A stretch of 64,000 nucleotides of DNA from Enhydrobacter sp. (GTDB taxonomy: Bacteria > Pseudomonadota > Alphaproteobacteria > Reyranellales > Reyranellaceae). The stretch's first letter is position 1. Each line of letters begins with the position of its first letter. The notes under the pieces were generated by a model. That model saw only the letters and a list, made by a program, of their open reading frames with translations. It was not told where the DNA came from and did not search any database. Shown in pieces: positions 16,853-24,303 of the stretch. Location: assembly GCA_025808875.1 (NCBI GenBank), contig CP075528.1:744001-808000 (forward strand), read 5' to 3'. The position numbers and the translations under genes were made by a program.

Positions 16853-17560
16853 ATGACATTCCTCAGAGACCAGGAACCCCAGATCGACCTGCTCTACTAC
16901 GAGAGCATCGCAGAAACCCTAGCCAAGCTAGTACGCAGCACGCCACAGACGCCGATTACCGTCGGCGTACAAGCAAACGCCGTAAGATTCCATTTGATAC
17001 ACTTCGCCATTTGCGTGCTCGTCCGTAAGAGCGCCTTTTTGGACTATCGAATGCTCCCCAAACGGCGGCATCCGATGGCCCGAGCGCTATCGTTTGCACA
17101 ATGGCGGCAAGCAGAGCAGCTCAAGTTCGACGCCGAACTTCGAGCTCTCAAACGTGGAGTGCAGCGAATGCTGCTGAAGCGGCGGTGGCAACCGTGGCTA
17201 CGCCGTTGGCTTGCCTTGCCAACCCTGGTGATCGCAAGCTTGGCCATGGCTGCCATGCTGTTGACGTCGGACCCCGGCGTACGACGCGGCGATCAAAGTC
17301 TAGTTGCGGCACACTCTTCCGCAGTGGCGGGTGGCGTCTCGGCCCGGGCGATTGCCACCGATGGCAATACCTTGAAGCTTGCCGGCGAGCGGATCCGGCT
17401 ACACGGGATCGACGCGCCCGAAGCGCAACATCGATGCGATGGCGGTTGGCCGGCGGGCGAGGAAGCGGAGCGGGCGCTCGCCACCCGGCCGACATCGATC
17501 GGAATCGATGGCCGGCTTCGATCGGAATCAGGGGGCCGACATCGTCCAGCCCTTATTTGA
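16853..17560 (+). pseudogene. Composite remnant: truncated KAP NTPase start, membrane segment, truncated thermonuclease
   Basis: One open frame joins unrelated pieces. Residues 1-40 match the start of KAP P-loop NTPases (FLRDQEPQIDLLYYESIAET, then TPITVGVQ) and stop exactly where the Walker A loop should follow. A basic stretch and a hydrophobic segment (LPTLVIASLAMAAMLL) come next. Then a thermonuclease N-terminus (DGNTLKLAGERIRLHGIDAPE) breaks off before its catalytic Arg-Glu residues. The result looks like deletion debris from at least two genes rather than a functional protein. Confidence 0.65.
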
Positions 17561-17746
17561 CAGCGCATTTGACCTAGCGGATGCCGCACCGCCCCCCATT
17601 CAAGAGGGGGCAATTCAAACTCAATCGGTGACGCGCTGGCAAGGGGAAGCTGGTTCATGCACTGGTAGATTGCAATCTTATGATCATACTCTCAAATCAG
17701 TGGAGGTTCATCTCTGCCTATCGGGCGGCGGCTCCAACAACCGGGT

Positions 17747-19402
17747 TCAAGAAGAGGCCTTTCCCATTCGGGTGACGTACCGGTTGAGCGCGACCTCGTC
17801 GACGGGAAGCAAGGCGAAGTGCCTCACCACATAGTTATTGTCGTAGCCTCGCAGGACACGCCCCTCGTCGATTTCAGAGGCCACGATGTTCAGAGCTGGA
17901 TTAAACCGACGCAACGACCAGCCTGTCCTGGCATGCAATTCGGAAATGCTAACTTGCGGGCGAACCTCCAAAATGATTCTTGCGAGTTCTGCCGCGTCTG
18001 CCGCAGGGTCTTGGTTCAATGCTATTGGATCGAAGGTTGCAAAGAGTTCCAACCTGTATCCCATGCGGGGAACCTTTGTCCCAATCAGCGCTTGCGCTGA
18101 AATGTAGTTGTCGACTGCCAGCTCTGCGATCGCACGTTCGAGTTCCGGCAGCGGAAGATCTGAAAATTCAGCCAAGACGATTTCGTCGTCAATCGGCTCA
18201 ATAAAGCCCTTCTCGGACTTAGCAGAGAGGAAACGACCAAGGCGGAAGGCCAAAGGGCTCAATCCAAGACGCTCAGCGTCGAGCTGCTCTCGCCTGGTTC
18301 CGGCGGAACGCGAGTCGTCGTGCGATTGAGTCACGCCAGCGATCGCTTCCGGCTTAGCGGGGCGAAAAGATGGATCGCCGAGCCAGAGATCGAGCCCGTC
18401 CACCACCTTCCGTGCCAGTGTGGCGAATTCTCGGATGTCTTCGCCTACCAGATGTACCGTCTCACCGGTACGGGCATCTTCGGAGTGCTCAGCGAACTTG
18501 GCGTCTATAATGCCAAGGTTGTGTCCAATGACATGGCGCTTCTGTATGTTGAGTTCGAGGGTGGCCAGGTCGTCGACGGTCAGTGTCGCAAACGGGTCAA
18601 ATCCCAATTTGGCAAACTGCTGACGGCCGCGATTGACGTTCTGAAAGTCGTTTCTAATCGCAGGTGGCTCGATCGACGGTGTCGCCGCCGTGCATCCATA
18701 CAGAAAGACAGCCTTCAACGTTGCTTCGAAGCTGGTCAGGACGTCCTCATGCGCATTGCCGAGAAGTCGATAGGCGAGCTCATTGGCTTCCTCCTCTTGC
18801 GCCTCGGCCAGCGCGACCTGCGTTTCAACGAGTTCTACTTCGCGAGCGAAATGAAGTCGCACATTCGGGGCGCCACAATCGGGGCAGAACAAGCCGATGG
18901 CGTACACTCCATAGTCCCGGCCACAGTGATCGCAGACTAGCTCTCGCAGCAGATCCTTCCGATAGAAGCGAGGCGCGATACGGGGCCTGCTCTGCACGGA
19001 CGTAGTGATCTTGACCAAGCTGTTGCGCGGTTGGTTACTGTTGAAAGCTCCAAACATGCGTTGCAGCTCAGCCTCAACATCGGCAACGGCGGCGTGCCCG
19101 ACGATTTCTTGCGCTGCCTTTATATCGTCCGGGTGGGTAAACGCCTGGTCGTCAGCCATAATCCCACTGTACGGGCACACAGTCTGGTTTGATCGGGGTT
19201 CGAGCCGCATTCGAGCCTTCATATCCGACGTTGCGTCGATCTTCTGGACTACCTCACCCAACACGAAATGCCGCGGATGCGCTTGTTCGTTGGGCGAGTA
19301 GCGATAGACCCTCCCGTCAGGTGTCTTGGGCACTGGAATGGAGAGCTCCATCAGGCGGTTCGTGCCGCCGGTTCTGAATCTGTCGAGATTTCTGAATTTC
19401 AT
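17747..19402 (-). CDS. Zinc-ribbon protein with HEPN-like domain, 551 aa
   Basis: From ATG 19402 (AGGGA nearby; a TTG at 19408 adds two residues) the product is 551 aa. It has a zinc ribbon CDHCG...CPDCG at about 160-180. A helical region follows with NIQKRHVIGHN, which fits the HEPN RX4H motif, embedded in a typical HEPN helix pattern. The C-terminal ~180 residues resemble winged-helix modules (LAEFSDLPLPELERAIAELA). I infer a nucleic-acid-targeting HEPN RNase, but the whole architecture is not one I can name. It is the third HEPN-type gene within 6 kb. Confidence 0.5.
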   Translation of the reverse strand: MKFRNLDRFRTGGTNRLMELSIPVPKTPDGRVYRYSPNEQAHPRHFVLGEVVQKIDATSDMKARMRLEPRSNQTVCPYSGIMADDQAFTHPDDIKAAQEIVGHAAVADVEAELQRMFGAFNSNQPRNSLVKITTSVQSRPRIAPRFYRKDLLRELVCDHCGRDYGVYAIGLFCPDCGAPNVRLHFAREVELVETQVALAEAQEEEANELAYRLLGNAHEDVLTSFEATLKAVFLYGCTAATPSIEPPAIRNDFQNVNRGRQQFAKLGFDPFATLTVDDLATLELNIQKRHVIGHNLGIIDAKFAEHSEDARTGETVHLVGEDIREFATLARKVVDGLDLWLGDPSFRPAKPEAIAGVTQSHDDSRSAGTRREQLDAERLGLSPLAFRLGRFLSAKSEKGFIEPIDDEIVLAEFSDLPLPELERAIAELAVDNYISAQALIGTKVPRMGYRLELFATFDPIALNQDPAADAAELARIILEVRPQVSISELHARTGWSLRRFNPALNIVASEIDEGRVLRGYDNNYVVRHFALLPVDEVALNRYVTRMGKASS

Positions 19403-19468
19403 GTCCAATCCCTGCGGAAGTTCATTTCAGTAGGAGCGTCATTGAGCGAAGCGCGGCGAATGAGCTGA

Positions 19469-20257
19469 TCACTTACGGCCGTAGCCCCAGGTCTCTTCCT
19501 CTTCCAACATCGCCCCATCGGTAATGCTGATCAGAGTCAGCACCTCGGCGGAACCCGGCCGAACCGATTGCTCGAGCACCTCGTAGCGCTCGGCCTCCCG
19601 CCGATCGAACCAGGCGTCGGCGCCAATTTTGCGCGGATGCGCATTGTCGGGCTTGCGGCCATACAGAACATCCATCGCGCTACTCTCCGCGTCGAGCGCG
19701 TCCTTTGGAAACCATCGCTCGGGCACGCTCGGCGAGCGCGTGAACCACTTCCGGCCAAACTGCCCATGACAGACCAGAATGGCAGGCGAATGATCTGCTT
19801 CCACAACGCGGATCGCAGTCGATGTCAAGCTAGTCACGAAGTCCTTCGAGAGATTGGCGATGGCGGCGAACGTGAGCTTGTTGATCTGCTGCGTGGCAGG
19901 CTTGAACAGATACTGTGGCATCAGCAGATCGGCCGCGTAGCGGTCGGCAACACGCTCGGTCGACATTCGGTGATCGGGTCGGTAATCGTCGACTCGACAC
20001 ACCAGCGACTTTCCCCGGTGGTGCTTCCAATGGCCCAGTTCGTGCGCAATCGAGAACCGCTTCCGTTGCGGAGAACTGCGAGTGTTGACCGTGACGATCG
20101 CTTTGTTGCCAACACCCACGATACGAGCGTCGCAGCCATCGAGTGGCCGGTATCTGACTCGCACACCCAAGTAGTGAGCAATCGCGTCGAGATCGATATC
20201 GTTCGGTCCCGAAACCCCGAGCTCCTGAAGCAAGCACTCCGCCGGCGTAAGCCGCAT
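19469..20257 (-). CDS. ImmA/IrrE-type metallopeptidase
   Basis: A 262-aa protein with HELGH at 72-76 in the ImmA/IrrE context (RKRFSIAHELGHWKHH) and the downstream Glu-containing helix (STERVADRYAADLLMP). Such proteases cleave repressors or anti-sigma-like proteins to switch on mobile-element or stress genes. The gene lies 11 bp after a small helical-protein gene that in turn overlaps a sigma-factor gene, all minus strand. A likely reading is that the protease controls the middle protein or the sigma factor (inference). Confidence 0.88.
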   Translation of the reverse strand: MRLTPAECLLQELGVSGPNDIDLDAIAHYLGVRVRYRPLDGCDARIVGVGNKAIVTVNTRSSPQRKRFSIAHELGHWKHHRGKSLVCRVDDYRPDHRMSTERVADRYAADLLMPQYLFKPATQQINKLTFAAIANLSKDFVTSLTSTAIRVVEADHSPAILVCHGQFGRKWFTRSPSVPERWFPKDALDAESSAMDVLYGRKPDNAHPRKIGADAWFDRREAERYEVLEQSVRPGSAEVLTLISITDGAMLEEEETWGYGRK

Positions 20258-20268
20258 GATATTACCGT

Positions 20269-20694
20269 CTACTTCTTATCCGGCGGCAGCACGCCGAGCT
20301 CTTCTAGATCCTGGACCATTGAGAGGACGTCGGCGTCCGATAGCTCATTCTCGTTACGAGCAGCCAGGGTGAGCGCTGGGATCGTCCCCTTCTGTTCGAG
20401 AATGGATTGAAGGCGCCGCCGCGCTTCCTGAATGTCAAAGACGGAGCCCTTACGCTGCCCGGAACTACGCTCCGCTTGAACTGCGGCTCTGGCAGCGAGG
20501 AGGCGGCGCTTGTTCGCGTCGAGCACCGTGCGTTCAAACAAGGCACGCAAACGCGCGGCATCGGCCTGCGGATCGACGCCGTCCTCACGCGCCTCGGCCA
20601 GGATGTCGTCATCCGACGCTTCAAGGATGTCCTCGACCAGAAAAGCTGCCAACCGGTCGAGCTCCTTACGGTCGGCATTCTTGCGTCCCGTCAT
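20269..20694 (-). CDS. Small helical protein between sigma factor and protease
   Basis: A 141-aa acidic, helical protein (EDILEASDDDILAEAREDGV, then a basic coiled stretch and ARRRLQSILEQKGTIPALTL). Its ATG overlaps the sigma-gene stop (ATGA). No family is recognised. Being translationally coupled to a sigma factor and followed by an ImmA/IrrE peptidase, it is the natural candidate for an anti-sigma factor or protease substrate. Confidence 0.6.
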   Translation of the reverse strand: MTGRKNADRKELDRLAAFLVEDILEASDDDILAEAREDGVDPQADAARLRALFERTVLDANKRRLLAARAAVQAERSSGQRKGSVFDIQEARRRLQSILEQKGTIPALTLAARNENELSDADVLSMVQDLEELGVLPPDKK

Positions 20695-21278
20695 GGCTTC
20701 AACCCTTTCGGAAATGCTGCGTCGATCCTACGCCTAATGAGTTTGCGCTTGCTCTTGTAGGCCGTCTCGTCGAGGCGGGTGAGCTCGCGCAGCTCTTCGG
20801 TCGTCATATCCGCCATAACGCCCTCGGCCAGATCGCGTGCCGTCGGGTCGTCATCAAACAGCGCGAGAATGGCGCCACGCATCTTGGCGACGTTCTCGGC
20901 GGTGATGCTGCGCTCCTCGACGTTCGGCCGATCGTCGGCAAACTCGACCTCCTCCTCTTCACCGTCTTCGCCGCCGGTCTTGGGCAGCGGCACCAGCACG
21001 ATCCGACGGCGTGCCTTGTCGATTTCGCCGTCGACGATGCTGCGCATGGCCTCGGCGAGGAACCGCACGACATCGACGTCGGCAGGGCAGGTGCGTCCGT
21101 CCTCTTCCAAGGCGCTCGTGAAGGCCATCTGGAGGAGGTCCTCTGGCTCGACCGGCCGGCCGTAAGCGAGCTTGGCCGCTACTTTGCGCAGCCGAGCCCA
21201 TTGCGCGGGCGTGAGTCCGCGGATCGCATCTGCGATTTCATCACGACTGCGACGAGCGGCGATCGGGCCCGAATTCAC
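20691..21278 (-). CDS. ECF-like sigma factor
   Basis: A 195-aa protein from GTG 21278 with a region-2-like segment (LTPAQWARLRKVAAKLAYGR, DLLQMAFTSALEEDGRTC, VRFLAEAMRSIVDGEIDKAR), an acidic linker (GGEDGEEEEVEFADDRP) and a region-4-like C-terminus (MTTEELRELTRLDETAYKSK, then KLIRRR). It would direct RNA polymerase to a small regulon. Nested inverted repeats immediately upstream (21301-21375) may be its operator. It is the first gene of a three-gene cassette. Confidence 0.65.
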   Translation of the reverse strand: MNSGPIAARRSRDEIADAIRGLTPAQWARLRKVAAKLAYGRPVEPEDLLQMAFTSALEEDGRTCPADVDVVRFLAEAMRSIVDGEIDKARRRIVLVPLPKTGGEDGEEEEVEFADDRPNVEERSITAENVAKMRGAILALFDDDPTARDLAEGVMADMTTEELRELTRLDETAYKSKRKLIRRRIDAAFPKGLKP

Positions 21279-21300
21279 GCGAGGTCACCCCCTGTACCTA

Positions 21301-21375
21301 CCCTATGCGGACGTTTTGGAGGGTCGCGGACATGTAATCGCCATGTCCGCGACGGCCCCGATTTTCCGCATAGGG
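21301..21375. repeat. Nested perfect inverted repeats between divergent genes
   Basis: Outer arms CCCTATGCGG (21301-21310) and CCGCATAGGG (21366-21375) enclose inner arms GTCGCGGACATG (21323-21334) and CATGTCCGCGAC (21342-21353) with a 7-nt loop. Both pairs are perfect. The block sits in the 155-bp divergent gap between the sigma factor and the Cas2-like gene. It could be a double operator, a structured leader RNA, or the end of a small transposable sequence. Confidence 0.75.
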
Positions 21376-21433
21376 AGACAAGGAGGCCTTCCCCGCCTCG
21401 CTATCGAGGCCGACGGGCCCAAGGAGAGCAAAA

Positions 21434-21712
21434 GTGATCTACTCCATCAACTATGACTTGAAGCGCCCCGGCCAGAACTACGAGGAACTCTACAAGGCCA
21501 TCAAGAATTGTGGGGGCTGGTGGCACTATTTGGGATCGACCTGGCTGGTCGACACCTCGCTCAACGCCAAGGGCATTTGGGACCGCCTGTCGCCCCATGT
21601 CGACAAGAACGACCATGTGCTGGTGATCGGCGTGACCCGCGACTACGAAGGCTGGCTGCCCAAGGATGCGTGGGAGTGGATCAAGAGCCGCCAGTCCAAG
21701 ATGGCGGCATAG
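21434..21712 (+). CDS. SinR/VapD-like protein with Cas2-type fold
   Basis: A 92-aa protein from GTG 21434 with AAGGAGA at 21421-21427. It starts MIYSINYDLKRPGQNYEELY, the first strand and helix of the Cas2/VapD ferredoxin-like fold, followed by WWHYLGSTWLVDTS and HVLVIGVTRDYEGWLP. The group is usually annotated SinR family; some relatives are RNases. No CRISPR repeats or other cas genes are present, so it is not part of an adaptation module. It sits between a sigma cassette and an OLD nuclease. Confidence 0.75.
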   Translation: MIYSINYDLKRPGQNYEELYKAIKNCGGWWHYLGSTWLVDTSLNAKGIWDRLSPHVDKNDHVLVIGVTRDYEGWLPKDAWEWIKSRQSKMAA

Positions 21713-21789
21713 TCGGGTACAGCCCCTTTCTTGTTCTTGGCATATGCCGGGATGCATACGCGAGATTGGGGATTTGTGAATGTGACGAT

Positions 21790-23532
21790 CTACGTCGAGG
21801 GCTGCTGGAATGAGCTCTTGATGAAGGCGCTGATTCTCCAAAAGTTCTCTTTTGTCTTCTCTTCCAGCGTTAGCGTCCTGTCCTTGTATTTTTCGCAGAA
21901 CTGGCGAGAGAGAATGACCTTCTGATGCTTCACCAAGTCAGATTTGTGCTTGCTGCCGGTTAACGAAGCAGCCTCATCTCCGAGAACGAACTTCTTAAAG
22001 TCTCGATCACTAAAGAGATCTTCGATCGCTTTGCCGCCCTCGATTCGAAGGATTTTGTCCTTCGGTACATCAAGTTCCTCGACAAGCTTCTTATATTCCG
22101 CGTCTGACTGATCATCCCGGTCCATTACGACCACGAAGTCCAATCCCCAGCCAATCATGATTGATACCATGTGGCTAATAGACGGTGCACCGGTCATGGG
22201 GATGATCTTGATATCACTGGGTATCCTGAACGCCGTTTTGTCGCGTAGGGTGGTGAGGTAGTAGTAGTCGGAAATACCCTCCACGAGGACATTCTTTCGG
22301 CCGGTAATCGAAAAGTCTTTGCCCAGATCCTTGCCAATCGCTGCAACTATCGGTGAGAAAGCGTCAGAGAACTCGGTCTCTCCGTTGGCGCGGACCGCAG
22401 TGTCCGTGAGCTTATGGACCGTAGTCCCTCGGTGTTGAGTATTTAGCACAAGGCGAACGCGGTTGATGCGCTCAGGGTCGATCAAGTCACTGGAATGCGT
22501 ACTGAAGATGACCTGGTTTCCCGCCTGAACAATCTTGTTTTTAAGGACCTTGAGAATATCCTTCTGGGCGCGCGGGTGAAGATAGGAGCCGGGCTCATCA
22601 ACAAGTATCACGGCCCCAATGTCCTCTTTGTCTTGGCTCTCGGCGTTCAGGCGCAAGTAGAATGACAGAAACCAGAGAAAGCCTTTGCTCCGTTGTTCGG
22701 GATACTTCCGCAGTCGTCCATCCTTGACGAAGAAACTCAGAAACGGGCCCTTGTCGTCACGCATAAATTCCGCAACGATTTCGACGCGGTTCTTTCCATC
22801 ATACTTTTGAGACCAGTATGTTAGGAAATCTCCAGTAACCGTTGCCGACCTGGAGTCGAGATAGTTGTTAAGCTTCTTAGGATCTTCGGCGTTCCCCAGG
22901 CGCTTGAGGTCAATATTCGCCAGCTTGATGAAGTCCTGTACCGCTTGATAGCCAGGTTCAGATTTGTTTTCGATGTCAGATAGATACTTCCGCTTCGGAA
23001 GTCGGCCATCGAAACTGTCGAAGTAGCTCAGATATGGACTTTGGCGCACTAACGCATTTGTCAGCTCTGCGGTCAGGTCTGACGATTCAGATGCTGCTTC
23101 TCCATCAGCAGGTTTCGGCGGCTGACTCTCTTTCGAAGCAATCTCAAGAGCTTCAAGGACCGGTTTGGTCAAAATCGAGTAGTCGTCCTTTCCGGTCTTT
23201 CTGAGCGTGACTTTCTTTGCCTTAAGTAGGGCTGCTACCACTCTCTCTGGTGGCACGTACTGGTTATCGTCCTTATCCAGCAGTTCAGAGATGTCGCCGC
23301 TATCGAGGCTGAAGGTGCACTCGATCGCAGGGTCCGCGTCATCTCGACCTTCTGGTCTTGCGTCGGAATCGATTTCCATCGAGTAGTCGAAATCGCCCAG
23401 AGCCTCCAAAATGCTAGTCTTCCCAGCTTCGTTCTGGCCTGCCAGCACGGTGATGCCTTCGAGGGAAAGCTCACATTCACCCGAATCGACAATCGACTTG
23501 TAATCGTAGATGCGGAAAGAAAGGAGTTTCAT
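21790..23532 (-). CDS. OLD-family ATP-dependent nuclease (ABC ATPase plus TOPRIM)
   Basis: A 580-aa protein. Walker A GQNEAGKTS (32-40), an ABC-like signature region around RSKGFLWFLSFYLRLN, Walker B VILVDEPGSYLHP, a switch His in FSTHS, then a C-terminal TOPRIM domain with VLVEGISDYYYL and VVVMDRDD. OLD nucleases cleave DNA and many act in phage defence. There is no adjacent UvrD-like GajB gene, so it is not Gabija in its usual form. A small beta-flower-like gene lies 13 bp upstream on the same strand and is probably its partner. Confidence 0.9.
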   Translation of the reverse strand: MKLLSFRIYDYKSIVDSGECELSLEGITVLAGQNEAGKTSILEALGDFDYSMEIDSDARPEGRDDADPAIECTFSLDSGDISELLDKDDNQYVPPERVVAALLKAKKVTLRKTGKDDYSILTKPVLEALEIASKESQPPKPADGEAASESSDLTAELTNALVRQSPYLSYFDSFDGRLPKRKYLSDIENKSEPGYQAVQDFIKLANIDLKRLGNAEDPKKLNNYLDSRSATVTGDFLTYWSQKYDGKNRVEIVAEFMRDDKGPFLSFFVKDGRLRKYPEQRSKGFLWFLSFYLRLNAESQDKEDIGAVILVDEPGSYLHPRAQKDILKVLKNKIVQAGNQVIFSTHSSDLIDPERINRVRLVLNTQHRGTTVHKLTDTAVRANGETEFSDAFSPIVAAIGKDLGKDFSITGRKNVLVEGISDYYYLTTLRDKTAFRIPSDIKIIPMTGAPSISHMVSIMIGWGLDFVVVMDRDDQSDAEYKKLVEELDVPKDKILRIEGGKAIEDLFSDRDFKKFVLGDEAASLTGSKHKSDLVKHQKVILSRQFCEKYKDRTLTLEEKTKENFWRISAFIKSSFQQPST

Positions 23533-23545
23533 GGCGTTCTTGGAG

Positions 23546-23905
23546 TTACTGCGTTAGCCAGGCGGCCCATCCCAACTTTGACCACCCACCTAATGGCGTC
23601 AGTGGAACAAGCGGTTTGAGGGGCTTGAGCGGCTTTAAAGGTTTAAGCGGCTTTAGGGGCTTTAGTGGCCTCAATGGGGCGAGTGGCCGGAGTGCCCCAG
23701 AAGGACTCGATCCTTGCAACCATCCTACAGGCTTGCCTGAGCGGTCCTGGAACGACCCATCCCTTAGTGGACCAAACCAGTGCAGTGTTGCAGGCGAGAA
23801 CATGTGACCGGAGTTGTGAAAGGCCACCCAGCTCAGTGAGAGGTCGAAAACGTTGTTCCCGTCGAACCAGCCAAGGAGATTGGACTTCGCATCGAATATT
23901 GGCAT
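23546..23905 (-). CDS. 4-fold beta-flower-like protein with Pro-Leu-Lys repeat tail
   Basis: From ATG 23905 (or 23908) the product is about 119 aa. The first ~65 residues repeat the short pattern of beta-flower proteins (FDAKSNLLGWFDGNNVFDLS, then FQDRSGKPVGWLQ). The tail is PLRPLKPLKPLKPL, a 6-bp-derived repeat visible in the DNA as GGCTTTA/GGTTTAA variants at 23620-23680, ending in GGWS. It is 13 bp upstream of the OLD nuclease, suggesting an operon and perhaps a sensor or scaffold for it. The open frame upstream of 23908 shows no domain and is probably not translated. Confidence 0.6.
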   Translation of the reverse strand: MPIFDAKSNLLGWFDGNNVFDLSLSWVAFHNSGHMFSPATLHWFGPLRDGSFQDRSGKPVGWLQGSSPSGALRPLAPLRPLKPLKPLKPLKPLKPLKPLVPLTPLGGWSKLGWAAWLTQ

Positions 23906-23908
23906 CAT

Positions 23909-24265
23909 AGGTGTGATCCAGCAGACTTCACAAACTAATCTACCATGAGTGGCGCGCAATACGCCGGTTGAAAGTTCGAGAAGTTCTCTCGGGTTTCGTG
24001 CTGACGTCCTATTTGCACGAGACGCTGGGTACCAAAGGACCGCCCAATAGGGCGGTCTGCCCGTATTCCGGCGAAGCACTTGAAAGAGTGGGGCCGCCAA
24101 CGCAGTTTTAGCTCATCATACCAGATGGGACACCGAAGCGCCGAGCGCCACCGAACCGGCGGCAAGTGTCTGTGAAGGTCCTGGCACGCAAACTGCGTTG
24201 ATCGGTCGGGGCGAACCGACCTGACCAAGGATCGGAGCCCCTGGCTCAAGCTGAGTAGGGCATAG
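23909..24265. other. Intergenic stretch, no supported gene
   Basis: About 350 bp upstream of the beta-flower gene. An open minus-strand frame covers part of it but has no domain features. It probably holds the promoter of the OLD operon; no clear -35/-10 pair was identified. Confidence 0.4.
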
Positions 24266-24296
24266 AAAAACCGCTCGCCGCAGATGCGACGAGCGG
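24266..24296 (-). terminator. Rho-independent terminator of the ParB-like gene
   Basis: On the minus strand CCGCTCG (24296-24290) pairs with CGAGCGG (24277-24271), followed by TTTTT (24270-24266). It lies 8 bp past the ParB-like stop codon at 24304. Confidence 0.8.
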
Positions 24297-24303
24297 CAGT
24301 CAG

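Noticed and set aside
21790..23532. Gabija system
   Set aside because: The OLD-family nuclease resembles GajA, but no UvrD-like GajB gene is adjacent.
23616..23690. Repetitive stretch that resembled a short CRISPR-like array
   Set aside because: It is the DNA of the PLKPLKPL protein repeat, with about 9- to 12-bp periodicity and no spacers.
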